64,000 bases of DNA, from assembly GCA_020723285.1 (NCBI GenBank), contig DYJE01000022.1, positions 1 through 64,000 of the forward strand, written 5' to 3'. Every line of letters starts with the position of its first letter. The stretch's first letter is position 1. Below are positions 1 to 8,037 of the stretch, piece by piece. The notes below the pieces were generated by a model, which saw nothing but the letters and a program-made list of their open reading frames with translations, ran no database searches and was not told where the DNA came from. The position numbers and the translations under genes were made by a program. The stretch comes from Desulforapulum autotrophicum. Lineage in GTDB: Bacteria; Desulfobacterota; Desulfobacteria; Desulfobacterales; Desulfolunaceae.

Positions 1-23
1 GTTACGTTCACATGCAATTTCAT
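1..23 (-). CDS. possible 5' end of a gene leaving the left edge
   Basis: An ATG on the minus strand at 23-21 is preceded by an AGGAAG ribosome-binding site (31-36) at 7-base spacing and opens a frame (MKLHVNV...) that stays open to the window edge. Only about seven codons are visible, so the product cannot be named and the start itself is uncertain. Confidence 0.3.
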
Positions 24-134
24 GGGATATCTTCCTTTCTGAATGGCGGTTGTTCGATAATTGACCTGTCCCTTCTTTCCTGAGTTGATGATGTCTTCAT
101 GAAACATGTTCACACAAAACAGCTTTGTCCCATG

Positions 135-161
135 TGGACTTTTTTATCGATTCAGTATAAT
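135..161 (+). promoter_or_regulatory. possible sigma-70 promoter for the CNB-domain gene
   Basis: A perfect TATAAT (156-161) is preceded by TGGACT (135-140) with a short 15-base spacer. The leader that follows is about 180 bases and contains an 8-base inverted repeat, GCCATAAG (187-194) and CTTATGGC (242-249). The only gene it could serve is the cyclic-nucleotide-binding protein at 347. Otherwise nothing recognisable lies in 24-346. Confidence 0.35.
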
Positions 162-346
162 AATCAAAAGGTTCCACATATCAGACGCCATAAGACGGCG
201 ATGAATCCCATTCCCTGAATCCTTCCTCCTCCAACAGACGCCTTATGGCCGACTAAGCCGCGGAGCCGTCGATCATTCCCTTCGTGCGGCGGGAGCAAAA
301 GGGCTTTTGCGCTGGCATGGAGGGCCAAAATTCAAGGAGGTGTCCC

Positions 347-829
347 ATGATCATCAAACAAGCGGATATATTCTGGGGAATGGATACGGATTTCATCAGC
401 GGACTCATGGATGTTTCAAGCAAGGAGTCCCACGACAGGGGAAGCGTCCTTTTCACCGAGGGCGGTCCGGCAAACCGGTTTTATGTCCTTCTGAAGGGCC
501 GGGTCCGGGTGGATATCGGAGAAGAACACCTGATGTCCTACACCGTGGCCCACGCCGGAGAAGCGTTCGGATGGTCCGGGCTTCTGGAACGGGAGCGTTT
601 CGCGAGCTCGGCCACCTGCCTTGAGCCGGCCATACTTCTCAGCTTTGACGTGAAGGATATCCAGAGGCTGTGCGAAGACAACCCGGTGAACGGCATGATG
701 CTCTACAAAAAACTCGCGGCGACCCTGGGTGAACGGCTGATCACCAGCACCCACATGGACGAGCTCAGGCTTCACGACCCTGTGGGCGAAACATACGGCA
801 GCGGGCAGATGGTGGCCGAAGCTCCCTGA
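347..829 (+). CDS. cyclic nucleotide-binding domain protein (Crp-like sensor domain only)
   Basis: 160 residues. The start is ATG 347, chosen because AAGGAGG lies just upstream (334-340). Residues of about 10-125 have the CNB beta-roll pattern: 'RGSVLFTEGGPANRFYVLLKGRVRV' type strands (first part of the roll), a Gly-Glu turn 'AGEAFGWSGLL' matching the phosphate-binding cassette region, and a helical tail. There is no C-terminal helix-turn-helix, so unlike Crp/Fnr it is not expected to bind DNA. It may be a stand-alone ligand-sensing regulator. The usual Arg of the cassette is not obvious, so the ligand is unknown. It converges on the kinase/GGDEF gene with only 9 bases between the stops. Confidence 0.8.
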   Translation: MIIKQADIFWGMDTDFISGLMDVSSKESHDRGSVLFTEGGPANRFYVLLKGRVRVDIGEEHLMSYTVAHAGEAFGWSGLLERERFASSATCLEPAILLSFDVKDIQRLCEDNPVNGMMLYKKLAATLGERLITSTHMDELRLHDPVGETYGSGQMVAEAP

Positions 830-838
830 CGGCCACGG

Positions 839-3800
839 TCATTCGGAAAGGACCACCCTGTTCCGGCCGGATTTCTTGCCCTGGTAAAGGGCCTGGTCCG
901 CCTGTTTGAGATAGGCTTCCGTGTCTTTGATCTTTCCGTCAAAAACACTGACACCGAAGGTCATGGACAGGGACAAGGCGGCACCTTTCCACTGGAACTT
1001 CGTTTCAGCGATCGACCGCCTTATTTTCTCCATGGCGGTCAGGGCTCCGCTGCGGTCTGTTTCAGGAAGAAGAAACAGAAATTCCTCGCCGCCCCAGCGG
1101 GCCACCGCATCCTCCTGTCTCAGGCCCTGGGTCATGACCCTTGCCAGGGTCACAAGCACGTAGTCCCCGAAATCATGGCCGTGGGTATCGTTCACGGACT
1201 TGAAATGGTCGATGTCTCCGATGACCAGGGCGAAAGGTTTCATATTTCTCTTGAATCGGACCACTTCGTGCTTGATCCTGTCCATCATCATCCGCCGGTT
1301 GGGAAGACCGGTAAGGGGATCGGTCAGCGCCATGGTCTTGATCTGCTCGTAAGCGCTGGTCAACTCGGCGGTCCGCTCACCCACCCGTTTTTCCAGTTCC
1401 TGGTTGAATTGCCGGAGCTTGCTTTCAACGGATTTCACATCGTCGAAAAGCCTTGCGTTCTCAAGGGAAATGGCAGCCTGGGACGCCAGCAGCGAAAGGA
1501 TTTTCAGACGTTCTTCCGTGAACACCCTGGGCGACAGGTTGTTTTCAAGATAGATGACCCCTTTGAGTTTTCCGGAACTTACCATGGGCGCGGCCAAGAG
1601 GGACTTGACCGAGTGACTGCCGATGTAGGGGTCCGAAGCAAACTGCCCTTCCATACAGGCGTGATCCAGAAGAACGGGGGTTTTGGTCCGGGCCGTGAAA
1701 TTGATCACCGGCACGGAGAGCAACTCACTGTTTTCAAGCGACTCGAACAAAAGGGTTGTCCTGTCACTCCGGTCAATGTCTCCTTCGGCCTGGATCATCA
1801 GGCGTCCGTTGTTGAGAAGCACCAGAAAACCCCGCTGGGCTCCGGCACTTTCAAGGGAGATGCTCATGATGTTCTTCAGAAGTTTTTCAATGACGATTTC
1901 ACCGGAAAGGGCCTGGGCGCTTTTCATGATGGATGAAAAATCAAGGCTTTCACTTCCCGCACTTCCATAAGGCCTTGGATAGCTGTTCACGTTTGTTTTT
2001 TCTTCGTTCAGCAGCCTTTCGCAATAGCCCTCGAAAAATCCCGCGCCGAGATGCCTGAAGGCTGATGCGGATTCGGACAGATAAAGCAGTGCCGGACGAG
2101 TGAGGCCCCGTGACCGGTAATGAAATCCGGCCCGCATCAGGGAGACGGCGTGAAAAAGGGGGCTTGGCAGCTGGATGAACGATTGTGCCGCTTGTTCAAA
2201 CAGAACCTGTGCCCGACCGTCCTGACCCAGCACCGATGCGGTTTCCGCCTGAATCAGCTGGGTCCAGGCCACATGCTTGGTGGACTCGAAAACCCGCCAC
2301 TGATCACTTTGTTTAAGCGTCTTTTTCACGAAAGCCAGGGTTCTGCGCCGTTCCGACGCCGCCGCCTCCGGATAACGTCCGATGCGGATCAGGCATTCAA
2401 AATAGGTGATCATCTGGGATGAAATGAGGGTTTTCACCGCAGGCTGTGAAATCCGGGCGGCCCTGACGGCGGAAAGGGCTTCGGCATAACGGGATGTCAG
2501 GTAGTAAAGGGCGAGTTTGATGGTGTAATAATGGGCAAGGCCCATATGGTTCCGGGTCACCACCCATTCAGGGATCACTGTGTCTTCGTCGAAATGCGGC
2601 CCGGAAAGCCGAAGGGTGCCGTTGGCTGGCCGTGCGAAGAAATGCAGCATCTGGAGAATCATGCCATGGAGCTGGATCATGGGTCTTTGGCCGCTTTTCA
2701 CCGTGATTTTCAGGCGGTTTTCCATTTGCTCGATCAGTGTGGGGATATGGGACGTGATGAAAAACGAGATAAAATCCCGGTACGTCATGGCCAGGCCCGT
2801 GTAAAGCTGGTCTCCGGCTTCCCTTGAAAGCTTGTAAGCATGAATGGCCGCGGCCTTGCATGTGTCCAGGGGATCTTTCCAGTGGCGGATCAGCGTTCCG
2901 TAAATCACGTGGGTCCGATAAAGATAGAGTCTGCCTTCCGGACGTTCGGCGACTTTCATCCCGAGAAGCCCGAATTTGACGGCAGTTCTGATGTCGTTCA
3001 GGGCGATGGCCATGAAGGCGCCGTAGCCCAGAAAACAAAGACCGGAATACGCGGTGTTGCCGTGCCTCAGCAACTGGGAGAAGCGGCGGAGCATGATGAA
3101 TCCGTAAAGGAGGGTGTCCGAAAGCGTGGCGGAAATCCCCATTTCAAAATAGATCCTGGCGATGGCCAGCTGACGTTCACAGGTCATGGAAGGAAGGGTG
3201 AGAAGGGTTTCATCGCTTTTGCCCGAAAGAAGCCGACGGACTTTGACGAGTTCCCACAGCACATGAAGCCGGGTGACGTTTTCAGGAACGGATTCTCCCA
3301 GGCTGTTCAGGAATTCACGGCTCCGGCTGATGGCCGTCCGGTAATCCTGGCGGGCGAATCCGGCCCTGATCTCTATGCTGCATATTCCCGTGCGCTGCTG
3401 AAGCGACGGGTTCATGGCAAGAACCCTTGTGGTGTAGGTGTCCATCAGGTTGTAATCCCCGTTCAGGCAGGCGGTGTCCGCGATGTCGTGAAACAGGGAA
3501 AGTCTGTCGTCGTCAGAAAAATCCAGAGAGGTTTCATCGAGAAACATTTCGGCCATCCGGAAATACTTGACGGCAGGATCAAAAGCCGCCGTGGATTTGG
3601 CTCGTTTTCCGGATTCCACGTTCAGGTAAAAAAGACGCCGCCTTTCGGAAGGTACGGCGATGAGATCCCGGCAGAGGTTCAGCTGGTCGGTGATGTAAAA
3701 CAGTTTGTTTGCCAGCTCCTTGGGACTGCTGGTTTTTTCAAGGAGAAGGCGTCCGATTCTGAGATGGTATCTGGACCTGTCCGCTTCGGAGATCAGGGAA

Positions 3801-5818
3801 TAGGCCGCTTCCTGAATTCTGTCATGGTGGTAGATGTACATGTCGCCGATGTGGCGGACATATCCTTCCTCGATGGCGGACTTGAGATATGTGAGCACGT
3901 CGATAAGGCTTTTTCCAAGCACATGGCTCAAGGTTTCCAGGTCAAATCGGTTGCCGATGCACGAGGAAATTTTCAGGATTCCCTGGGTGTTTTCATCGAG
4001 AAGGGCAATTTTATCGGCCATCAGCCGGACCACATTGTCCGTGACCTGCATGGACGCGATGTCCGATTCGTTCCAGGTCCATCCCTTTTCAGGTTCAAAG
4101 CGGATTTTCCCTTTATCGTAGAGGGTCTTCAGAAACTGGTTCACGAAAAAGGGGTTGCCTGCGGTTTTCCTGAAAATGTGTTCGCCAAGGGCCATGCCCT
4201 TTTCTTCAGGACATTTCAGAAAATCGATGACCAGCTCTCCGATATGCCGGCTTGAAAGCGGCCCGAGCACAAGGGTCCTTGCCTCAACCCCGTGCTGAAC
4301 CACGTCCCTGACAATTTCGGTAAAGGGATGGCTTTCATCCAGTTCGTGGTCCCTGAAGGACAGGATGAACAGGGCATGGCGGATGGAAGGGGAAAGGAGA
4401 AGGTTGCCCAGAAGATTCAGGCTGGCGTAATCAGCCCACTGGAGATCATCGAGAAAAACGACCAGGGGATGTTTTTCCGAAACAAAAACAGCAACGAAAT
4501 CTTCGAAGCAGAGGTTGAACCGGTTTCTTGTTTCTTCGGGGCCGATGTCTGCCGGTCTTGCCTTGCGGCCCACGATGTGGGTCAGTTCCGGAAAGATCTC
4601 GGTCATCACCCCGGCGTTAGCACCCAGGGCCGTTTCGAAATCCCGTTTCCAGGCGTTGAGGGACTCCTCACTTTCGGAAAGGATCTGGCGGAGAAGTCCT
4701 TTGAAGGCCTGGATCAAGGCGCTGTAAGGCGAATCGGTTTTGTACTGCTCATATTTTCCGCTGATGAATCGACCGTTTCGGGCGGCAATGGGCTTGTGGA
4801 CCTCGCTGACCAGGGCCGATTTCCCGATGCCCGAAGCCCCATTGACAAGGAGCAGCCGTTTTTCGCCTCCCGCAGCTTCATCGAATGTTTCAAGGAGACG
4901 AGCAATCTCATCCCGTCGGCCGTATAGTTTCTGGGGGATGATGAAGCGATGGGGAATGTCCTGTTTTCCGATGTCAAACGGTGCGATAAAGCCGTCCTGA
5001 ATAAACAGGGAACGGCATTTTTGCAGATCAAACGTGAGCCCGGTGGCGCTCTGATACCGTTCTTCAGGGGCTTTGGCCATGAGTTTCAGCAAAATGTCCG
5101 AGATCGGCCGGGGAAGGTCCGGAACGAACAGACCGGGGTCAACCGGGGGTCTGGCGATGTGGCAGTGAATCAGCTCAAGGGGGTCTCGCGACCGGAACGG
5201 CGTGATGCCGGTGATCATTTCAAACAGTGTGGCACCCAGGGAATAAAAATCCGTCCGGTAATCCTCGCTCCGGTTGATACGGCCCGTCTGTTCCGGTGAA
5301 AGATAAGGAAGAATGTCCCGGATGAACCGGCTGTTGTATATGGCGGTTCTTGAACCGGTCACCAGGCTGTCAATCCCGAAATCCGTGAGTTTGACCTCAA
5401 CCTTGTCCCTTTGGATCAGGATGCTGTGCGGGTTGATATTGCCGTGAAACACCTTTTTTGCATGGAGCTGGGTCAGGGTTTCGGCCAGCGCCATGGCAAA
5501 GTCCAGAAATTCCTCCAGTTCGAACCGGTTGTTTTTCAGGTGGGCCGAAAGGGGAAGGCCGGGGAAATCTTCGAGAACAAGGGTCACTCCGTCGGGTTTG
5601 TCGAAAACATCCAGGGTTTTGACAACGCCTTCGGTGTCCAGGTTCTTGAGGGTTTCGTATTCCTTGAAGAACCTTGTCATCTCGGAGGGCGACGGACTTT
5701 TGGCCTTGAGCGTCTTAACAATGACGGAACGTGCGTCCATGGCTCGTCTGGCCCGTGCCGCACAGACAAATTCATCGTCCGTGATCTGCTCGTATATGCG
5801 GTACTGGCCTGTTTCCAT
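839..5818 (-). CDS. giant Ser/Thr kinase-like / AAA ATPase / GAF / GGDEF signalling protein
   Basis: About 1659 residues. ATG 5818 is preferred (AAAGGA 10 bases upstream); in-frame starts also exist at 5827 and 5839 (TTG). Domains in order: protein-kinase fold (about 10-270), predictive ATPase with Walker A GASGIGKSAL (about 328) and Walker B VVFLDDLQWAD (about 456), a long TPR-like helical region (about 640-1190), GAF (about 1290-1445), short coiled coil, and GGDEF (about 1490-1655). The GGEEF active site (about 1574) is intact, with an RxxD inhibitory site (RQED) five residues before it, so it should make c-di-GMP under product feedback. The kinase catalytic loop reads HGNINPHS rather than HRDxKPxN, so the catalytic Asp is replaced by Asn although DFG (about 146) and the IVK lysine remain; it is probably a pseudokinase or scaffold. 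It is the last gene of the long flagellar/signalling run, starting 31 bases beyond the hybrid kinase stop. Confidence 0.88.
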   Translation of the reverse strand: METGQYRIYEQITDDEFVCAARARRAMDARSVIVKTLKAKSPSPSEMTRFFKEYETLKNLDTEGVVKTLDVFDKPDGVTLVLEDFPGLPLSAHLKNNRFELEEFLDFAMALAETLTQLHAKKVFHGNINPHSILIQRDKVEVKLTDFGIDSLVTGSRTAIYNSRFIRDILPYLSPEQTGRINRSEDYRTDFYSLGATLFEMITGITPFRSRDPLELIHCHIARPPVDPGLFVPDLPRPISDILLKLMAKAPEERYQSATGLTFDLQKCRSLFIQDGFIAPFDIGKQDIPHRFIIPQKLYGRRDEIARLLETFDEAAGGEKRLLLVNGASGIGKSALVSEVHKPIAARNGRFISGKYEQYKTDSPYSALIQAFKGLLRQILSESEESLNAWKRDFETALGANAGVMTEIFPELTHIVGRKARPADIGPEETRNRFNLCFEDFVAVFVSEKHPLVVFLDDLQWADYASLNLLGNLLLSPSIRHALFILSFRDHELDESHPFTEIVRDVVQHGVEARTLVLGPLSSRHIGELVIDFLKCPEEKGMALGEHIFRKTAGNPFFVNQFLKTLYDKGKIRFEPEKGWTWNESDIASMQVTDNVVRLMADKIALLDENTQGILKISSCIGNRFDLETLSHVLGKSLIDVLTYLKSAIEEGYVRHIGDMYIYHHDRIQEAAYSLISEADRSRYHLRIGRLLLEKTSSPKELANKLFYITDQLNLCRDLIAVPSERRRLFYLNVESGKRAKSTAAFDPAVKYFRMAEMFLDETSLDFSDDDRLSLFHDIADTACLNGDYNLMDTYTTRVLAMNPSLQQRTGICSIEIRAGFARQDYRTAISRSREFLNSLGESVPENVTRLHVLWELVKVRRLLSGKSDETLLTLPSMTCERQLAIARIYFEMGISATLSDTLLYGFIMLRRFSQLLRHGNTAYSGLCFLGYGAFMAIALNDIRTAVKFGLLGMKVAERPEGRLYLYRTHVIYGTLIRHWKDPLDTCKAAAIHAYKLSREAGDQLYTGLAMTYRDFISFFITSHIPTLIEQMENRLKITVKSGQRPMIQLHGMILQMLHFFARPANGTLRLSGPHFDEDTVIPEWVVTRNHMGLAHYYTIKLALYYLTSRYAEALSAVRAARISQPAVKTLISSQMITYFECLIRIGRYPEAAASERRRTLAFVKKTLKQSDQWRVFESTKHVAWTQLIQAETASVLGQDGRAQVLFEQAAQSFIQLPSPLFHAVSLMRAGFHYRSRGLTRPALLYLSESASAFRHLGAGFFEGYCERLLNEEKTNVNSYPRPYGSAGSESLDFSSIMKSAQALSGEIVIEKLLKNIMSISLESAGAQRGFLVLLNNGRLMIQAEGDIDRSDRTTLLFESLENSELLSVPVINFTARTKTPVLLDHACMEGQFASDPYIGSHSVKSLLAAPMVSSGKLKGVIYLENNLSPRVFTEERLKILSLLASQAAISLENARLFDDVKSVESKLRQFNQELEKRVGERTAELTSAYEQIKTMALTDPLTGLPNRRMMMDRIKHEVVRFKRNMKPFALVIGDIDHFKSVNDTHGHDFGDYVLVTLARVMTQGLRQEDAVARWGGEEFLFLLPETDRSGALTAMEKIRRSIAETKFQWKGAALSLSMTFGVSVFDGKIKDTEAYLKQADQALYQGKKSGRNRVVLSE

Positions 5819-5849
5819 ATCATTCATGTCCTTTGGCAAGCTCCAGGGA

Positions 5850-7991
5850 TTAGCGCATGAGTGCTTTGCGGACAGCCCGTCCGATGCTTTCCAGCATGTA
5901 GGGTTTTTTAACGTAATCGGCCACGCCCAGAGTCTGGGCTTCCCGGACGCGTTCCGTTTCCGCGTAGCCGCTGACGATGATGGCTTTCTGGCCGGGATTC
6001 ATGTCGAGAACGGCTTTGTAGGTGTCCAGCCCGTCCATGCCGTCGCCCATGATCATGTCCAGAATCACCAGATCAGCCCTGTGGGATTTCAGGTAATGAA
6101 CGGCCAACTCACCTGAGTTGACGCTATGAACTTGGTAATTCAGCCGGGTGAGAATCCGCGTGGCGATGTCCCTCTGGTCCTGGATGTCATCCACCACGAG
6201 AATCAGCTCCTCCTGGCCCATAATGGATTCCAGGGTGGTCTTCTCTTCCTGTTCCGGCACAGGCTCACGGATCATGGGAAAGTAAAGCTCGAAATCGGTG
6301 CCGTACCCCATGCGGCTGACGATGTTGACAAACCCCTTGTGATCCTGGATCGTCCCCCAGACCACGGCAAGCCCCAGGCCCGTACCGCTCCGGCCCATGA
6401 CCTTCTTGGTGTAGAAGGGTTCGAAAACCCTCTGAACATCGTTGTCTGAAATCCCTTCACCCTGGTCGGACACAGTGAGTACCACGTATTCCCCTTCGTC
6501 CACCGTATAGAAACCATAAAGTGGCCTGTCCAGATAACGGCTCTGGGTCGAGACGGTGACGGAACCTCCTCCGGGCTGGGCTTCAGCCGCATTGGAGATC
6601 AGGTTCATCACGGTTTTCCGGATATGGTGGGCCGAGCCTTTGATGCTTGGCAGCTGCTGCTCAAGCCGGAGGACCACATCCACATGGGGATGATACTTCA
6701 TGGTTTTCAGGTGTTCCGGGGAAGTGACACAGTCGTTTACAAGGCTGTTGAGGTTCAGGGTTTCACGGACCATCACACCGCGCCGGGCCAGGGTCAGAAG
6801 ATCCTCCACGATGGCGGCGGCCTTGAGCCCCGAATCCCGGATCACCTGAATCGGTTTGTACAAGGGGCTGTCCTTGGCAAGATCCAGAAGCAGAAGTTCC
6901 GGGTAACTGACGATACCTGAAAGCACGTTGTTCAGGTCGTGGGCCACGCCGCCTGCCAGAAGCCCCAGGGATTCCATCTTCCTTGACCGGTCCAGCTGTT
7001 TCTGGAGGTTGTCCTTTTCCCTCTGGGCCTTTAAACGTTCGGTGATATCCCGTGTCACCCCCATGACCCCCACCGGCTGGTTTTCTTCGTTTACCATGAA
7101 GGAGGCCGTGATTTCGCACCAGAGCGTGGAACCATCCTTGGAATACATTTCAAGGACCAGGGAGACGGACCGTTCGAAATCTCCGGTTTCAAAAGAGAGG
7201 CGAAGCTGTTCGTCCAGGGCTTTCCGGGATGTTTCGATGGATTCGGGCGTCAGCACATCGTAGATCGTGAGCCGTTTGAGTTCGTCTTCGGACCAGCCGT
7301 GGAGCTTGGATGAAACAGGACTGATGTACGTGTAGTTCATCTCAAGGTCCATGCTCCAGATTACGTCGTTGATGTTTTCAGCGAGAAACCGGTGCTTGAC
7401 TTCACTTTCCCGCAAGGCTTCGGTGACTTTGGCCCGTTCGATGATCTCCTGTTTCAGCGCGGCGTTGGATCGTTCAAGTTCATGGGTCCGCCGTTTCACA
7501 CTGTCCTCTAAGGTCTCTTTTTCCTTGATTATCCTGGAATACAGAAAAACAGCGGTGAGAATCAGCACCATGGCAAAAAAAGTATAGGCCTTAAGGAAGA
7601 TGGTGTTTTTCAGCCAGACCGCTTCCACGGTGCCGATCATGCGGCGTTCGTTGAAGATCGGGGCAGAAAGGGTTTGCCGCGGAATCAGTTTCAGCCGGAC
7701 CAGTTTTGCCTGGAAGCCTTTGAGCACAGGGGCCTCAACAGCCCAGAACACCACCCCTTTATGGTCGGTGATCACCAGTTTTTCGTAGCTGTAGGATTCC
7801 GCCGCCAGCTGGATGTAATTTCTCACCCCTTTCTGGTTGAAATTCCAGACATCGTCGGCGATGACACGGGCGTGTTCCTCCACCCGATTCCTGGCCGTTT
7901 TTTCAGCCGATCTGTCGATCTGATACGAAACGATCAGAAAAAGAATCGTGAGAACGATCGACGCCACAGGGGTTACCCACTTTGTATTCAT
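5850..7991 (-). CDS. membrane hybrid sensor histidine kinase (PAS-HK-REC)
   Basis: 713 residues. ATG 7991 has AAGG upstream. A membrane segment at about 5-25, a periplasmic stretch of about 100 residues and a second segment at about 128-152 are followed by a coiled-coil linker, a PAS domain (about 190-320), a phosphoacceptor box GGVAHDLNNVLSG with His at about 349, an HATPase with the DQGEGIS and SGTGLGLAVV boxes, and a C-terminal receiver (about 596-713) with LVILDMIM phosphoacceptor Asp at about 643. The H-box resembles NtrB-type kinases. Signal and output partner are not evident. It lies between the five-receiver kinase and the GGDEF protein in the same orientation, so they are probably co-transcribed. 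Confidence 0.9.
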   Translation of the reverse strand: MNTKWVTPVASIVLTILFLIVSYQIDRSAEKTARNRVEEHARVIADDVWNFNQKGVRNYIQLAAESYSYEKLVITDHKGVVFWAVEAPVLKGFQAKLVRLKLIPRQTLSAPIFNERRMIGTVEAVWLKNTIFLKAYTFFAMVLILTAVFLYSRIIKEKETLEDSVKRRTHELERSNAALKQEIIERAKVTEALRESEVKHRFLAENINDVIWSMDLEMNYTYISPVSSKLHGWSEDELKRLTIYDVLTPESIETSRKALDEQLRLSFETGDFERSVSLVLEMYSKDGSTLWCEITASFMVNEENQPVGVMGVTRDITERLKAQREKDNLQKQLDRSRKMESLGLLAGGVAHDLNNVLSGIVSYPELLLLDLAKDSPLYKPIQVIRDSGLKAAAIVEDLLTLARRGVMVRETLNLNSLVNDCVTSPEHLKTMKYHPHVDVVLRLEQQLPSIKGSAHHIRKTVMNLISNAAEAQPGGGSVTVSTQSRYLDRPLYGFYTVDEGEYVVLTVSDQGEGISDNDVQRVFEPFYTKKVMGRSGTGLGLAVVWGTIQDHKGFVNIVSRMGYGTDFELYFPMIREPVPEQEEKTTLESIMGQEELILVVDDIQDQRDIATRILTRLNYQVHSVNSGELAVHYLKSHRADLVILDMIMGDGMDGLDTYKAVLDMNPGQKAIIVSGYAETERVREAQTLGVADYVKKPYMLESIGRAVRKALMR

Positions 7992-8037
7992 ATTGGAAAC
8001 CTTATGTTGTTCATGAGATCAATCACATATCAAACGG

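Noticed and set aside
253-456. 67-codon frame on the minus strand
   Set aside because: Overlaps the start of the CNB-domain gene, which has a strong ribosome-binding site on the other strand.
2840-4255. 471-codon open frame on the plus strand
   Set aside because: Antisense to the kinase/ATPase/GGDEF gene, no domain and no ribosome-binding site; a shadow of GC-rich coding sequence.
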